A DNA stretch of 64,000 nt from Lindgomyces ingoldianus (lineage: Eukaryota > Ascomycota > Dothideomycetes > Pleosporales > Lindgomycetaceae): the NCBI RefSeq assembly GCF_010093535.1, contig NW_022985197.1, positions 594,726 through 658,725 of the forward strand, given 5' to 3'. Positions 9,624 to 18,993 of the stretch are shown in pieces. Positions within the stretch are counted from its first letter, which is position 1; the number at the start of each line of letters is the position of its first letter. The notes below the pieces were generated by a model that saw only the letters and a list, made by a program, of their open reading frames with translations, did not search any database and was not told the DNA's origin. The translations under genes and the position numbers were made by a program.

Positions 9624-10385
9624 TCATCCCTTGGTTGTACTGGAAGCTTGAGTATCGCCAAGGAAATGTCCAACCCCAATCCACTTCCTCACCAATACCG
9701 CTCCACCAGGCTTAAGCTTCCTGTAGTAGCCTTCCTCTTTTCCAAGAGTCTCAAATCCTCTTTTCTTGTACCATTCTAGACCGTCATCGTTCGCCTCCCA
9801 GACATGCGCAGTCACGTACTTCACACCATGCTCTTGAGAAGCCTTCGCTACAATTCTCTGCAGCAAATGCGTTGCTATCCCATGGGAGCGGTAGGGCGAG
9901 AGCAGACAGAGTGTGGAAATGTACAGGGTTGAAGACGGTAGCAGCCGACAGGAGAGAGCGCCTATCAAATGTGGTTTCTCAGTATCGTCAGAGGGGGGAT
10001 CGGTGGGTGGTTTGGGATGCCAAAGTGCCATTAGGGTTACGCTATGATTCGGCTCGGCCATGGTTTCAGTATAGAATTGGGTGGGATAGGCAACTGGGAG
10101 TGTTAGGGAGTTGAGGCGTTTGAAGGCAGGAATGAGATCTTCGGTCAGCGGGACTAGGACCACGTTGGGAGGGAGTGGAGGGAGTGAGAACGATGTCGGG
10201 ACGGGCGAAGGCTGCGCTTGAGGTACAGGTATTGAAGCTTCTTCGTCACTGAGAACAGACTCGTCTTGGGTAGCTTTAATCTTCGGTAAGGATGTAGTGA
10301 TGTGCTGGGATTTAGAAAGCGAAGTATCGGCTGTGATAACAGATGCAGGCTTCTTGAGCCATGCCGTGATCGACGACTGGAGCAT
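9624..10385 (-). CDS. NAA50: N-alpha-acetyltransferase 50 (GNAT family)
   Basis: Single exon, 253 aa, ATG at 10385. The GNAT domain covers about residues 77-235. 'FKRLNSLTLPVAYPTQFY' (88-105) corresponds to the NAA50 substrate-binding segment, and 'LCLLSPYRSHGIATHLL' contains the acetyl-CoA pyrophosphate loop R166-x-x-G-I-A. 'WYKKRGFE' and 'GYYRKLKPGGAVLV' (about 219-232) are the C-terminal landmarks. NAA50 acetylates N-terminal Met of nascent chains and associates with the NatA complex on ribosomes. Compared with human NAA50 (169 aa), this protein has an extra N-terminal ~75 residues, disordered and Ser/Pro-rich, starting 'MLQSSITAWLKKP'. It shares a 292-bp divergent promoter with MIC19. Confidence 0.88.
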   Translation of the reverse strand: MLQSSITAWLKKPASVITADTSLSKSQHITTSLPKIKATQDESVLSDEEASIPVPQAQPSPVPTSFSLPPLPPNVVLVPLTEDLIPAFKRLNSLTLPVAYPTQFYTETMAEPNHSVTLMALWHPKPPTDPPSDDTEKPHLIGALSCRLLPSSTLYISTLCLLSPYRSHGIATHLLQRIVAKASQEHGVKYVTAHVWEANDDGLEWYKKRGFETLGKEEGYYRKLKPGGAVLVRKWIGVGHFLGDTQASSTTKG

Positions 10386-10580
10386 GTTGGTGAAAGAACG
10401 AAGAGGACGGACTACGGCGCTGCGTGGTTATGTACGCTTCTCCTAATTAGTAAACAAGGGGTTTTTTTTTTTCAGCACCTCCCCGAGAGCGCGGAGCCGC
10501 CAAACAGGCTGTGATTAATATTGACAGTAGAGGTCAAATTGGTGATGGGATTTTGATGTTGAGGCGCGACGCGACACGGG

Positions 10581-10587
10581 TGAGTCA
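10581..10587. promoter_or_regulatory. TGAGTCA bZIP (Gcn4/CPC1-type) site in divergent promoter
   Basis: Perfect 7-bp TGAGTCA, 91 bp upstream of the MIC19 start and 194 bp upstream of the NAA50 start. A chance match is possible, since a 7-mer of this kind is expected several times in 64 kb. Confidence 0.3.
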
Positions 10588-10677
10588 GCAATTTGCCAAG
10601 ACCCATGTGACCTTCCTGCCAGCTCCGACAACCTTGGAACTCAGGCGAAGCAGCATCAGGACCTTCAAGCAACAAAC

Positions 10678-11365
10678 ATGGGGGCAGAGAACTCCAAACC
10701 TTCAAACGAGGTCGCCCAGCACGTATTCTCATCGTGAGTATTTCTCCGCGTCACCAATTGGCCTCTGAATGCGCCCATTGTCTCAGGCTGATCCTTTTTC
10801 CCGCCCAGAGATGCCCCCGTCCGATTCTCAAATGAATTGGTAGATTCGCTGCAGAGGAACACTCAAGTAAGCAATTAGGTGGACGAAAGAGCATTTCCAA
10901 TGCCAATTGACCTCCCAGACCGATTCCATCCGATCCAAACAACAAGAACTGCAATACCAAACCCGCCTGACCTCTGAGCTCGAGAAACTCCGCGAACAGG
11001 AAACTCAGAACTTCTCTAAGCTATCCGAGACTCTCGCTGAGGAAGCCGAAAGGCCGTCTGAACCGACTCTTGCCGACAAGCTTAGCGACGCAACATCCAG
11101 TTCCTCCACGCTCGCCGAGAAGCAACGACAAAAGGATATGAGCCGGGATAGCGTGACCAAGGAAATAGAGGCGTTGAAGAAGAAATTGCAGGGTAGGAAG
11201 AGGATAGAACAAGTAGACTCCGCATTGGGCAAGGCAAAGGAGGATGTCGCTACTTGCCTAAGGCTGAACGATCGAAGGCCCCTCGATTGCTGGAAAGAAG
11301 TGGCGACGTTCAAGAGGGAAGTCGGGCGGTTGGAGAAAGAGTTTGTGGAGAAGACCATTAGGTGA
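10678..11365 (+). CDS. MIC19: MICOS complex subunit MIC19 (DUF1690, AIM13 homologue)
   Basis: Three exons, 10678..10733, 10809..10866, 10919..11365; 186 aa. The joins give 'MGAENSKPSNEVAQHVFSSD' then 'APVRFSNELVDSLQRNTQ', the conserved start of the AIM13/Mic19 family. Gly2 followed by a Ser/Lys context suggests N-myristoylation, as in animal MIC19 (CHCHD3). The middle is a long charged coiled coil (about residues 40-140). The C-terminus carries 'DVATCLRLNDRRPLDCWKEV', a CHCH-like segment with Cys spaced as in fungal Mic19. The protein sits in the intermembrane space and helps form cristae junctions. Both introns (75 and 52 nt) have standard borders. Divergent from NAA50. Confidence 0.88.
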
Positions 11366-11633
11366 ACGTGAGGGATACCACCCGACTCACCAGGGCTGTA
11401 TTAGGATTGTGTATAGATAGAGAAGGCTGTTCGAAAGCTTTTATGGAATCATCTTCCTCACCACACCCCAGTATCACTGTCACTATAACGAGGGTTGCGG
11501 TGCCTACAGCACTAGCTCCTTTACGTTCACCACCTCTCATAATCCTTTTCCTATTTCATTTCCATCCTTCTCTTTTGCCTTCCCCAATCACACTCTCTTT
11601 CTCCTAAGTATCCACGCCACCTCTCTCGTTAAG

Positions 11634-14226
11634 ATGTCATTCTATCACTCTATCCTTGGCTCTGACACCGACGAAGAGTACAGTGATTCAGAGAAGGATA
11701 TTGAAATCATCGACTCGAGTAAGCCCATTGAGTCCCATAGGCATAGGCGCTTTGCTAACTGCACAACTGCTAGACTCTGAAAATTCAGATGTTGAGATCA
11801 TAACGATCGAGGATGGCAGCCCAATCGCCCTCCCTGAATCTTCGATTGGCAGAGCATTTCGTGGCCCGGGGCAGCCAGCTACTTCAGTTCGTGCCAGCCA
11901 AATTCAACTTCCAAACGTGGAGCTAGATATATTTCAACTGGAGGCTGGTATTGCAATCAAAGTCGGCGATACAGTCGAACTCAAAGACAAAGTTGATAGA
12001 AGAGGGGACCGGCTGCATAGCGGGGCCTTTCTGAGGGTCAAACATATCCTCAAGGATCTAGAGACAGATGAAGTGAGGCTGCGAGGATATCTCCTCTGTC
12101 GCACCAAGTACCATGGGCAATTTTTCGACTGTAAGTCTACTCAAGAATGCATTATTTTTAATGTCGCCAACCTAGATCAGGGAAAATGAACGAATTAGTC
12201 ATGGTCTTAAGCGTCTTCGAGGATGATGATAGGTCCGCCTTCGTCCAAGGGATGGAGGAGTTCCCAGTTGAAGAGGTCCTTCGCAAGCGTGAATGTATTA
12301 TCACGCACATGTCATATCCTGCCATGAGTTTTCGAGAAGGCCTGCTTCCGATCCACCTCCAGACAGACCAAGAGAGGAAAGCTCATATCTTTCACAAGGG
12401 TCGCCTTACTTGCAGATGGGTCAATATCGCAATCCTCACCGAAACCAAGAGGAACTACTCTGGGGTGATTCGAGGCATCTACTCTCGCGAAGCTGACTCG
12501 CGCCAGCTACCAGTGCGCATCCGGGCAAAGGGACACACTCCGAACATGCCGATCGATCTTGATGAGGATGACGAACAGGGTGGCGGCCTTATCATCGATC
12601 ACCCTCAAGAGGCTACGTCCGGAAAGCGACATCGTGCCACAAATTCAATTGAAGAAATCGGCTCCTTGGGTCACCCAAGCTCTGCCAGGGAAGGCAATCG
12701 GCATAAGAGAACTACTAGCATTGAGGAGGTTTCCGCAGACGGACGGCCTGCTCTTCCGTCAAAATCGATGAGGTACACTTTTGGAGATGCCTTCTGCGGT
12801 GCCGGTGGTGCATCCCAAGGAGCTTCCAGCGCTGGCCTGCATATTAAGTGGGGTCTTGATAAAGATGAGTATGCTATACTGGCATACGGCTCCAATTTTC
12901 CTGGCGCAGCGACTTTCCAGATCGACGCTCACGAGTTTCCCCGTCCCTGGATGAAAAATACCCTATTGAGAGTAGACGTCCTGCACCTCTCTCCTCCATG
13001 CTGCTATTGGAGTCCTGCACAGTGAGCTGAACTTGTCTAACTTGCAATGCTCTCGATCTCTGACTTTTTTCTTAGTACAAGAGCAGGCCAAAATGATCAA
13101 GCTAATTTTGAAACCATCTATACCGTTGGGCCGATCCTCGCCAAAATCAAACCTAGAGTGGCGACCTTGGAGCAAACCTACGGCCTCGTTACCCATGGAC
13201 AGCACAAGAAAAATTTCCGGCAGTTGATGAATGACATCGGGCGGGCGGGGTATGATATTCGCTACAAGATCCAAGACCTGTCCGAATTTGGGCTCCCGCA
13301 GCGTCGCAAGCGCCTTTTGATAATTGCTGCGAGGTAATGTTGCATTCTACTATCGCCCTTGCTCATGACTGACCGTGTATAGACGTGGCACACCCCTCCC
13401 GCCCTTCCCTAAGCCAACCCACGGGCCCGCCGGCAGCGGATTGCAACGGTTCAAATCCGTCCACGATGCCTTAGAGCCCCTCCGACATCTCCGTCGGCGC
13501 ACTCGAGACGATGACTACCACATGCCCGAAGACATGAAAACGCTCCACAAAACTCCCTACAACCCAGAGACCTCTTTCCTAAAAGGCTGCGTAACCGCCG
13601 GTGGCGGCGAAAACCACCACTACTCTGGTACCCGGAAATACACCACACGCGAGATGTCGCTTTTCCAGAGTTTCCCATACAGCTACATCTTCACCGGCAG
13701 CCATGGCGAGGCCATGAAGCAGGTCGGTAATGCCTTCCCCCCGGTCATGGCAGAAGCAATGTACAAGATCATCGCGCAAACGCTGGAGGCTTTTGACCAT
13801 GGGATGATCGGCCCAGATGACGAAATCCATGACCTTGACGCTTTCTTGGAGGAGCGGGGCATCAAACTCCCTAAATCCCCATCTCCATCTCATCCTCTAC
13901 TCGGCACCCCACTCAATCCTAAAGCCCTTCACTCTCCATATCGCTATCTTGCCGCTGCAAGCTCAGGCACTGGAACCCCTTCAAGGACGCCAACCAAGAA
14001 ATTGTCGCTTTGGAGATGCAATAACGACATTGATCCGATTGCGCCGAATACCGAGAGGAGGCCTGCTCCTACGCCATTAATTTGGGGGAATTGGAGTAGG
14101 AATGGGAGAGAAGCCCTAGGGCACTCGTTGCATGTCCATCCGAAGCGGAGACATATGATGGATAAAGAGAGAGCAGAGAGAGCGGAGGAACCGGAAGCTA
14201 ATGGAGAGATTATCGAGTTGGACTAG
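11634..14226 (+). CDS. RID: RID-type cytosine-C5 DNA methyltransferase (repeat-induced point mutation / MIP)
   Basis: Five exons, 11634..11718, 11774..12130, 12181..13021, 13076..13333, 13383..14226; 794 aa. The N-terminus (about 70-260) resembles the BAH-like region of RID/Masc1 proteins. The methyltransferase begins at about residue 345: motif I 'DAFCGAGGASQG' (349-360), motif IV 'LSPPCCYWSPAH' (417-428) with catalytic Cys421, motif VI 'EQT' (460-462) in place of the usual ENV, motif VIII 'GLPQRRKRLLI', and motifs IX-X 'VGNAFPPVMAEAMYKI'. EQT for ENV is the recognised hallmark of the RID/Masc1 clade. These enzymes are required for RIP (C-to-T mutation of duplicated DNA before meiosis) or methylation induced premeiotically. 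The 130-residue tail is low complexity. Length is close to Neurospora RID. It lies about 270 bp downstream of MIC19. Confidence 0.92.
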
Positions 14227-15380
14227 GCTCTGAGGGAATTGGTGGAAGAGTTGGTTTGTGGTTTGGGTTGCGTAAAATCAATTTTGCAGGTTGAGGTTTA
14301 AGGGTTTGGATATCTGGGAGTATGGGAAGGTGGGTGCCCTATACCGTCGAACGCATGTTCTTTTCTCGGATTTTCAAAACTCCAGAGCTTCTGGAATGGC
14401 GAAACAAGGTTTGACGAAAACTTCATGTGGGAGGGACTCGAGTGGTATTAGATACACAATAAATTCACATCATACCACATCGCATGCACCAACTCCTTTA
14501 ATTCTAGCAGCATCTCATGCCACCCTAGTCCCCTCAGTTCTGTCTCAGAGCCCACTCGCGCCATGTCAGCACTGTAGCACATCGAACGGAAATTTTGGTC
14601 TGTCGCTAGTAACTCGGGAAACTTAGGACAGATAGAAACTTGGATGTCGTTTGCCACCTTCCTAGCTGTACTACTTGTCTTGGTGGATTAATTCTTCGTT
14701 GTTGAATACTCGCGATTAGTCTAAGTGCGATAGTATGCTGGTGTTTATATGCTGGTTATTGTATGCTTGTAGTATATAGTTTACGCTGACATATATGGGA
14801 GGAGATGAAATGTTATGAGTTATATTTTTGTTATTCTCTATTGATCTATTGATGCTATCTAATACATTTGGGTGATAAAACTAAAGTATGGCTGTCTGTC
14901 TTCTGCTTCTATGCCTCTGCTCTGCTCAAACCACTAGTTCGGCCCCAAATGATAAGGGGCTGGTGGTGGAGATATGGAAACGTATGTGAGTGTATGGAGG
15001 GAACGGTGTTGGTAATGATGTTGGTGGTGTCTATGTTGGGGAAAACGTCTTCGCGGTGGTGAGTGAGAGTATGAAGCTGCAAATTCGCGACGATTTGCTG
15101 AGACGGAGTGCGTCTGAGGAATCGATGATATCGGTGGGATCATAGCATCCACACCGGGGAAGGCAGGCAGTAGAGATGAAGAGGAACCATCACTCGAGAC
15201 TGGAAAATCGAAACGAGAAAGTCGCAAAATGCCACGACATGATACCTAGACGCACTAATGTATTGCTTCCCGCACTTGCCATACGATCTGCTAGACCTCG
15301 AATCTGTCATCGTCCGAGGTCTCGTGTGAATCAGCGAAAGTCAGCGACTCCTTGAAGCGCTGCCACTGCCTCAAACCCGG
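14227..15380. other. convergent intergenic region, 1.15 kb
   Basis: 3' flanks of RID (+) and the DUF7730-like gene (-). Only low-complexity spurious reading frames are present. Confidence 0.5.
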
Positions 15381-16343
15381 TCAATCCGCCTTCAAAGCCA
15401 CACTCTGGACTTTTCGCTCCAAATATGGCGCCAGATCCATTTTCTCTTTAACCCCACTCTCTGGCTTTAGCACCCCATTCTCAAACATAGCCAGCATACG
15501 ATCAATCTTGACCTGGCTCTGGCAAAACATGACCTGGCACGCGAGCAACAAGATACTCCTCGTCACAAAGACATTCGGGCGCAACTCGGTATGATAGTAG
15601 CTCTCCGCAAAGTCAAAGTGAAACGGCATTTTCTTCAGCGGGACTGCAGCTAACGCGGAAACAAAGTCTCTGTCACGATCGCAGACACAGAACGAGATCA
15701 GCGAGCGGCGCGCGCAGAAATGGTGGTTGACTGAAGCGGCTAGTTTGAAGGATTTGAGTTTTGGGCCGCTGACCCGAAGGACGGAGACTACGTTGGAGAT
15801 GTAGACAACAGCGGCGGGATCTTCATGGAGTTTGAAGGACTCGAGTCTTGGAGCGGAAGTTGAGGCTTTGGCGGGGTAGTAGAGGAGGTCAATGGTGAGA
15901 TGGCGGATGGACAACCAGCGTACGGGATGAAGTGGGGGGTCGAAGCGACCAAGAGCTTTGATCTTGGCTTCGGGGGAAGATTCTTTGGAGGCCTCGGTGT
16001 TTATATCCTCTGGGATGCTCGTGATCACGAAGGTGTTTTTGCCAAAGAACACTTGATGCGCTTCATCGTAGATCTGGCGGCTGACGGCGAGAATAGCAGG
16101 GGACAATCCGTACTTCTTCTCCTTTCTGGAGACTCGACCCCGGATAGGTTCATCTGCAAGGAGGAGCTCCTCGTACACTGCCAAACGAAGCTCTGGCGGT
16201 AGTTTATCTAGTAAGAAGCACTCCCCAACTGGCATTTTGGCGGGCTTCATCGGAGGTTCACCAGGAGCAGAGAGGGCTGCTGCTTCGTCCAGTGTTGGCA
16301 CGGAAGTGATTTGACCTAGACCTGACAATTCTCTGGTTGCCAT
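15381..16343 (-). CDS. fungal DUF7730/2EXR-like protein with F-box-like start
   Basis: Single exon, 320 aa, ATG at 16343. Near residues 45-60 it has 'LDKLPPELRLAVYEELLL', the F-box-like entry motif of the large fungal families annotated DUF7730 or 2EXR. It is followed by 'SPAILAVSRQIYDEAHQVFFGKNTF', the second typical motif. The rest has alternating beta/alpha character and no catalytic signature. These families are abundant in filamentous ascomycetes and have no established biochemical role; a substrate-adaptor role is only a guess from the F-box-like start. Confidence 0.72.
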   Translation of the reverse strand: MATRELSGLGQITSVPTLDEAAALSAPGEPPMKPAKMPVGECFLLDKLPPELRLAVYEELLLADEPIRGRVSRKEKKYGLSPAILAVSRQIYDEAHQVFFGKNTFVITSIPEDINTEASKESSPEAKIKALGRFDPPLHPVRWLSIRHLTIDLLYYPAKASTSAPRLESFKLHEDPAAVVYISNVVSVLRVSGPKLKSFKLAASVNHHFCARRSLISFCVCDRDRDFVSALAAVPLKKMPFHFDFAESYYHTELRPNVFVTRSILLLACQVMFCQSQVKIDRMLAMFENGVLKPESGVKEKMDLAPYLERKVQSVALKAD

Positions 16344-17272
16344 CGGAGGTGAGGTTTTCTTTGGTGGAAAGCGGTGTCGTGAAGAGCTAGTTGTCTCACA
16401 GTGCGAATAAAGTTTGTGGGTAGGTTTTACCCTGGATTTTCTCGTTCGCGATAGATTTCAAGAACGTGAGAGAGGCAGCGAGGAAGGGTAGGAGAAACAC
16501 TTCGACCTAAGTGAAAGTTGCTGGAGTTGACAATTGAGGAAGTGAGGTTGAAGGTTATCTTGTTCATTCGCGGTTGTCATACGGAGCAGCAATCAGATGA
16601 TCTATTTGTTTTGGAGCAGGCACTCCTCATTCGCTCAACTCCTCCTATCACCGCACCATACTTAATAGTTAGCTTAATGTTCGAGAACGCCCCCGCGGCA
16701 GATAGTTCGTCTAGAAAATACACGTTTCTGTAACAGTCGTCTTATTTTAGCCTCTTGTCATCCCCCACCTGCACTCCAGGAGCCGAACTAGCAGCCATAT
16801 AGTAGCCTCTTGGTCAGCATGGGAAGAGTCAGAATATCACGAGGCACAACACCAAATTTAAGCTCAAGTATGGATTCAATATAATGTACAGCAGTGCTCG
16901 GTAGACCACCATGGCTGGTCCGTTTGCTGAAGGAAGGGCATCATGATTCCCTTCATCCGCCCGTACCCAACCCCAGGAAGCATTCGAGTTAAAAGTAGGG
17001 GGTGAAAGGGAAGGTGTATCATGCCAGGAAACCCAGCCGACTCTGGGGGGGCAAAACAAGGCCGTAGAAGAAAATAAAGGCGAGAGGAAAACCGCCACCA
17101 TTTCACCATCAATCAATGCTCTGCTCTTTTCTATCCTTCCTGAATCGTGAATCAGTTTCATATCATAATCATTAGTCGCTAGTCGCCACGCATGCTTGCT
17201 GAAAAAAGGCAAAAGTGGAAACACAAAACAAGAACTTCGAGGAGGCCTGAATACTGCAGTATACGCTCTTCT
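16344..17272. other. intergenic region
   Basis: Promoter of the DUF7730-like gene and 3' flank of the glycine-zipper gene, 0.93 kb. Nothing else recognised. Confidence 0.5.
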
Positions 17273-18993
17273 TTAGAAGTCATCATCTCGCTTCTTTCTT
17301 GAACTTCGGGATCCTGGCCTCTTTCTAGTAGCTCGACGGTGGACGTCGGAATCGGTGTCGCTGTTGCTGTCGTAGCCGCCCTTTCGCCTATCTGGAGACG
17401 GTGACCTAGAGTACTCCTGCCTTCGACTGCTGCGTTGTCGGCTACCGCTTCGACTCTCTCGTGTTTTCGACTGATTTGAGGTTCGGGAACTTTCGCGTGC
17501 GGCTTTTTTCCTGTGCAAACAGAAGAATTAGATCAGTAAAACAATCAAATCTACGGTCCTATTTCGCCCCCTCTCGACCTCCACAAGGTCTCATATCTCA
17601 CATCTTACTTCAACTCCACTTACTTCTCGTGCCTCTTCTCAAGCTCTCTTCCGCCGAGTCCGCCGATGGCTGCCCCTACAAGAGTGCTTAGCGTCCCATG
17701 ACCAACAGCTTTGCCTGCAAGTCCTCCTGCCAACGCACCTCCAACCGAAGCTGCCAAGTTCTTCTCTTGAATATCAAGATTTTCGAACCTATCCCGCAAC
17801 TGATCAGTGACACGACTTCGACTACGACCGTGCTGACCAGCAGACCTTGCCCGATGCTGCTTTCCATCTCCATGCCGATGGTGATGGTGCGAGGATGAGG
17901 TACTGCCGTGACGGCTCGGTGCTTCGAGGTAGCCGCTGACCTGATTGTCGGGATAGGGATACTGGGCTAAGCTTGGCTGGGAGTGCGAGGCCTGGCGGTA
18001 GAACGGGGGTGGGGATGGGTAGGTGTTCCCCGGCGCTTGGTACGATGTTGCGCCTGGGTGCGCATAGTTGGCCGGGCTGTAGGGAGCATATCCTCCCGAC
18101 GGTGGAGGCATAGGAGCATTTACAGGTGATGAAGCGTATCCAGGTGCGGGTGTGTACCGCGCTGCAGAAGACGACGTCGAAGGACGTCCGCTGCGAGGCT
18201 GAGGGGTGTTAGTACTTGATCTGTAGAGCAGAGTCGCTGAAGGCGGCTCATAAGACGGGGCGAAAGCCGTGTGAAGAGGAGAATTGCGAGAAGAAAGAAC
18301 GCTGAAAGTTGATGACTGGTAAGGAAAGGGCGCTGCTGAACCACTGGAAGGGGTTCTGCTCGGCAACATAAGCGGAAAGGTGGCCGCTGGAGGCAAAGCC
18401 GATGGCGTAGGGATAGTTGCACTGCGAGGACGAAAGGCGCTATTTACCTGAGGCGGGTACCCATGGTTGGCCGATGAAGCACGACGGTCGTAGGGGTCGT
18501 AGTAGTCGTTGCCTACAGTAGCTCCTGTCGCTGCTGTGGCAGGAGCATAGTCTGCTGGGTTGTAGGGCCTATACTCAGAAGTGGGAGGGGGAGGAAACTC
18601 TGGCCCACGCTCTGCCCGGTCCATCTCCCCGTCCAGATCTCTGCTGCGATGCATGTGCCTGCCCCGGCTCAAACTCCTGCTGATGCGTCTGCCCAAGCTC
18701 TTTGCTCGGCGGCGTCGCTGCTTTTCGCGGTACTCCTTCTCGTAGTCTGTGTCGTCGTAGCCGCTGTAGTCGGAGTAGTCAGTGGGAGGTGTGCGGTCTC
18801 GGTAAGATCGTCGTCGCCCGCGGTCGCTGTCTCGATGTTCGCTCTTGTGGCGGCTCTGTCGGGGAGAGTGTGGTTTCGTTTTCGACTTCTTCTCGTGTTC
18901 CGGTGTGAAGATGCCACCTGGAAGTTTCTCAAAGAATTTGTCGGGAATCTTGTCTGCGCCGTAGTGCAGAGCTTTGAATGCCAGCGCGGCCAT
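17273..18993 (-). CDS. RS/Pro-rich protein with glycine-zipper segment, function unknown
   Basis: Two exons, complement(17273..17510, 17624..18993), 535 aa; the 113-nt intron has donor GTAAGT and acceptor CACAG. Layout: conserved-looking N-terminus 'KIPDKFFEKLPGGIFTP' (15-31); an Arg/Ser/Asp-rich basic tract to about residue 125; a long Pro/Ser/Tyr-rich low-complexity region; then a glycine zipper, 'SVGGALAGGLAGKAVGHG' and 'LVGAAIGGLGG' (about 413-450), with GxxxG spacing able to pack as two membrane-associated helices. The C-terminal exon is again Arg/Ser-rich with 'SRSPSPDRR' repeats. Composition suggests a nuclear or RNA-linked scaffold; the Gly zipper suggests self-association. Neither is proved. 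Transcribed away from a 2.3-kb upstream gap. Confidence 0.75.

Noticed and set aside
13440..13465. GGTTCAAATCC, a tRNA B-box-like sequence
   Set aside because: Inside RID coding sequence; no A box, no acceptor stem or cloverleaf around it.
14934..15227. 97-codon minus-strand frame between RID and the DUF7730-like gene
   Set aside because: Ends in a His/Gln/Pro low-complexity tract; no family match and no conserved start.
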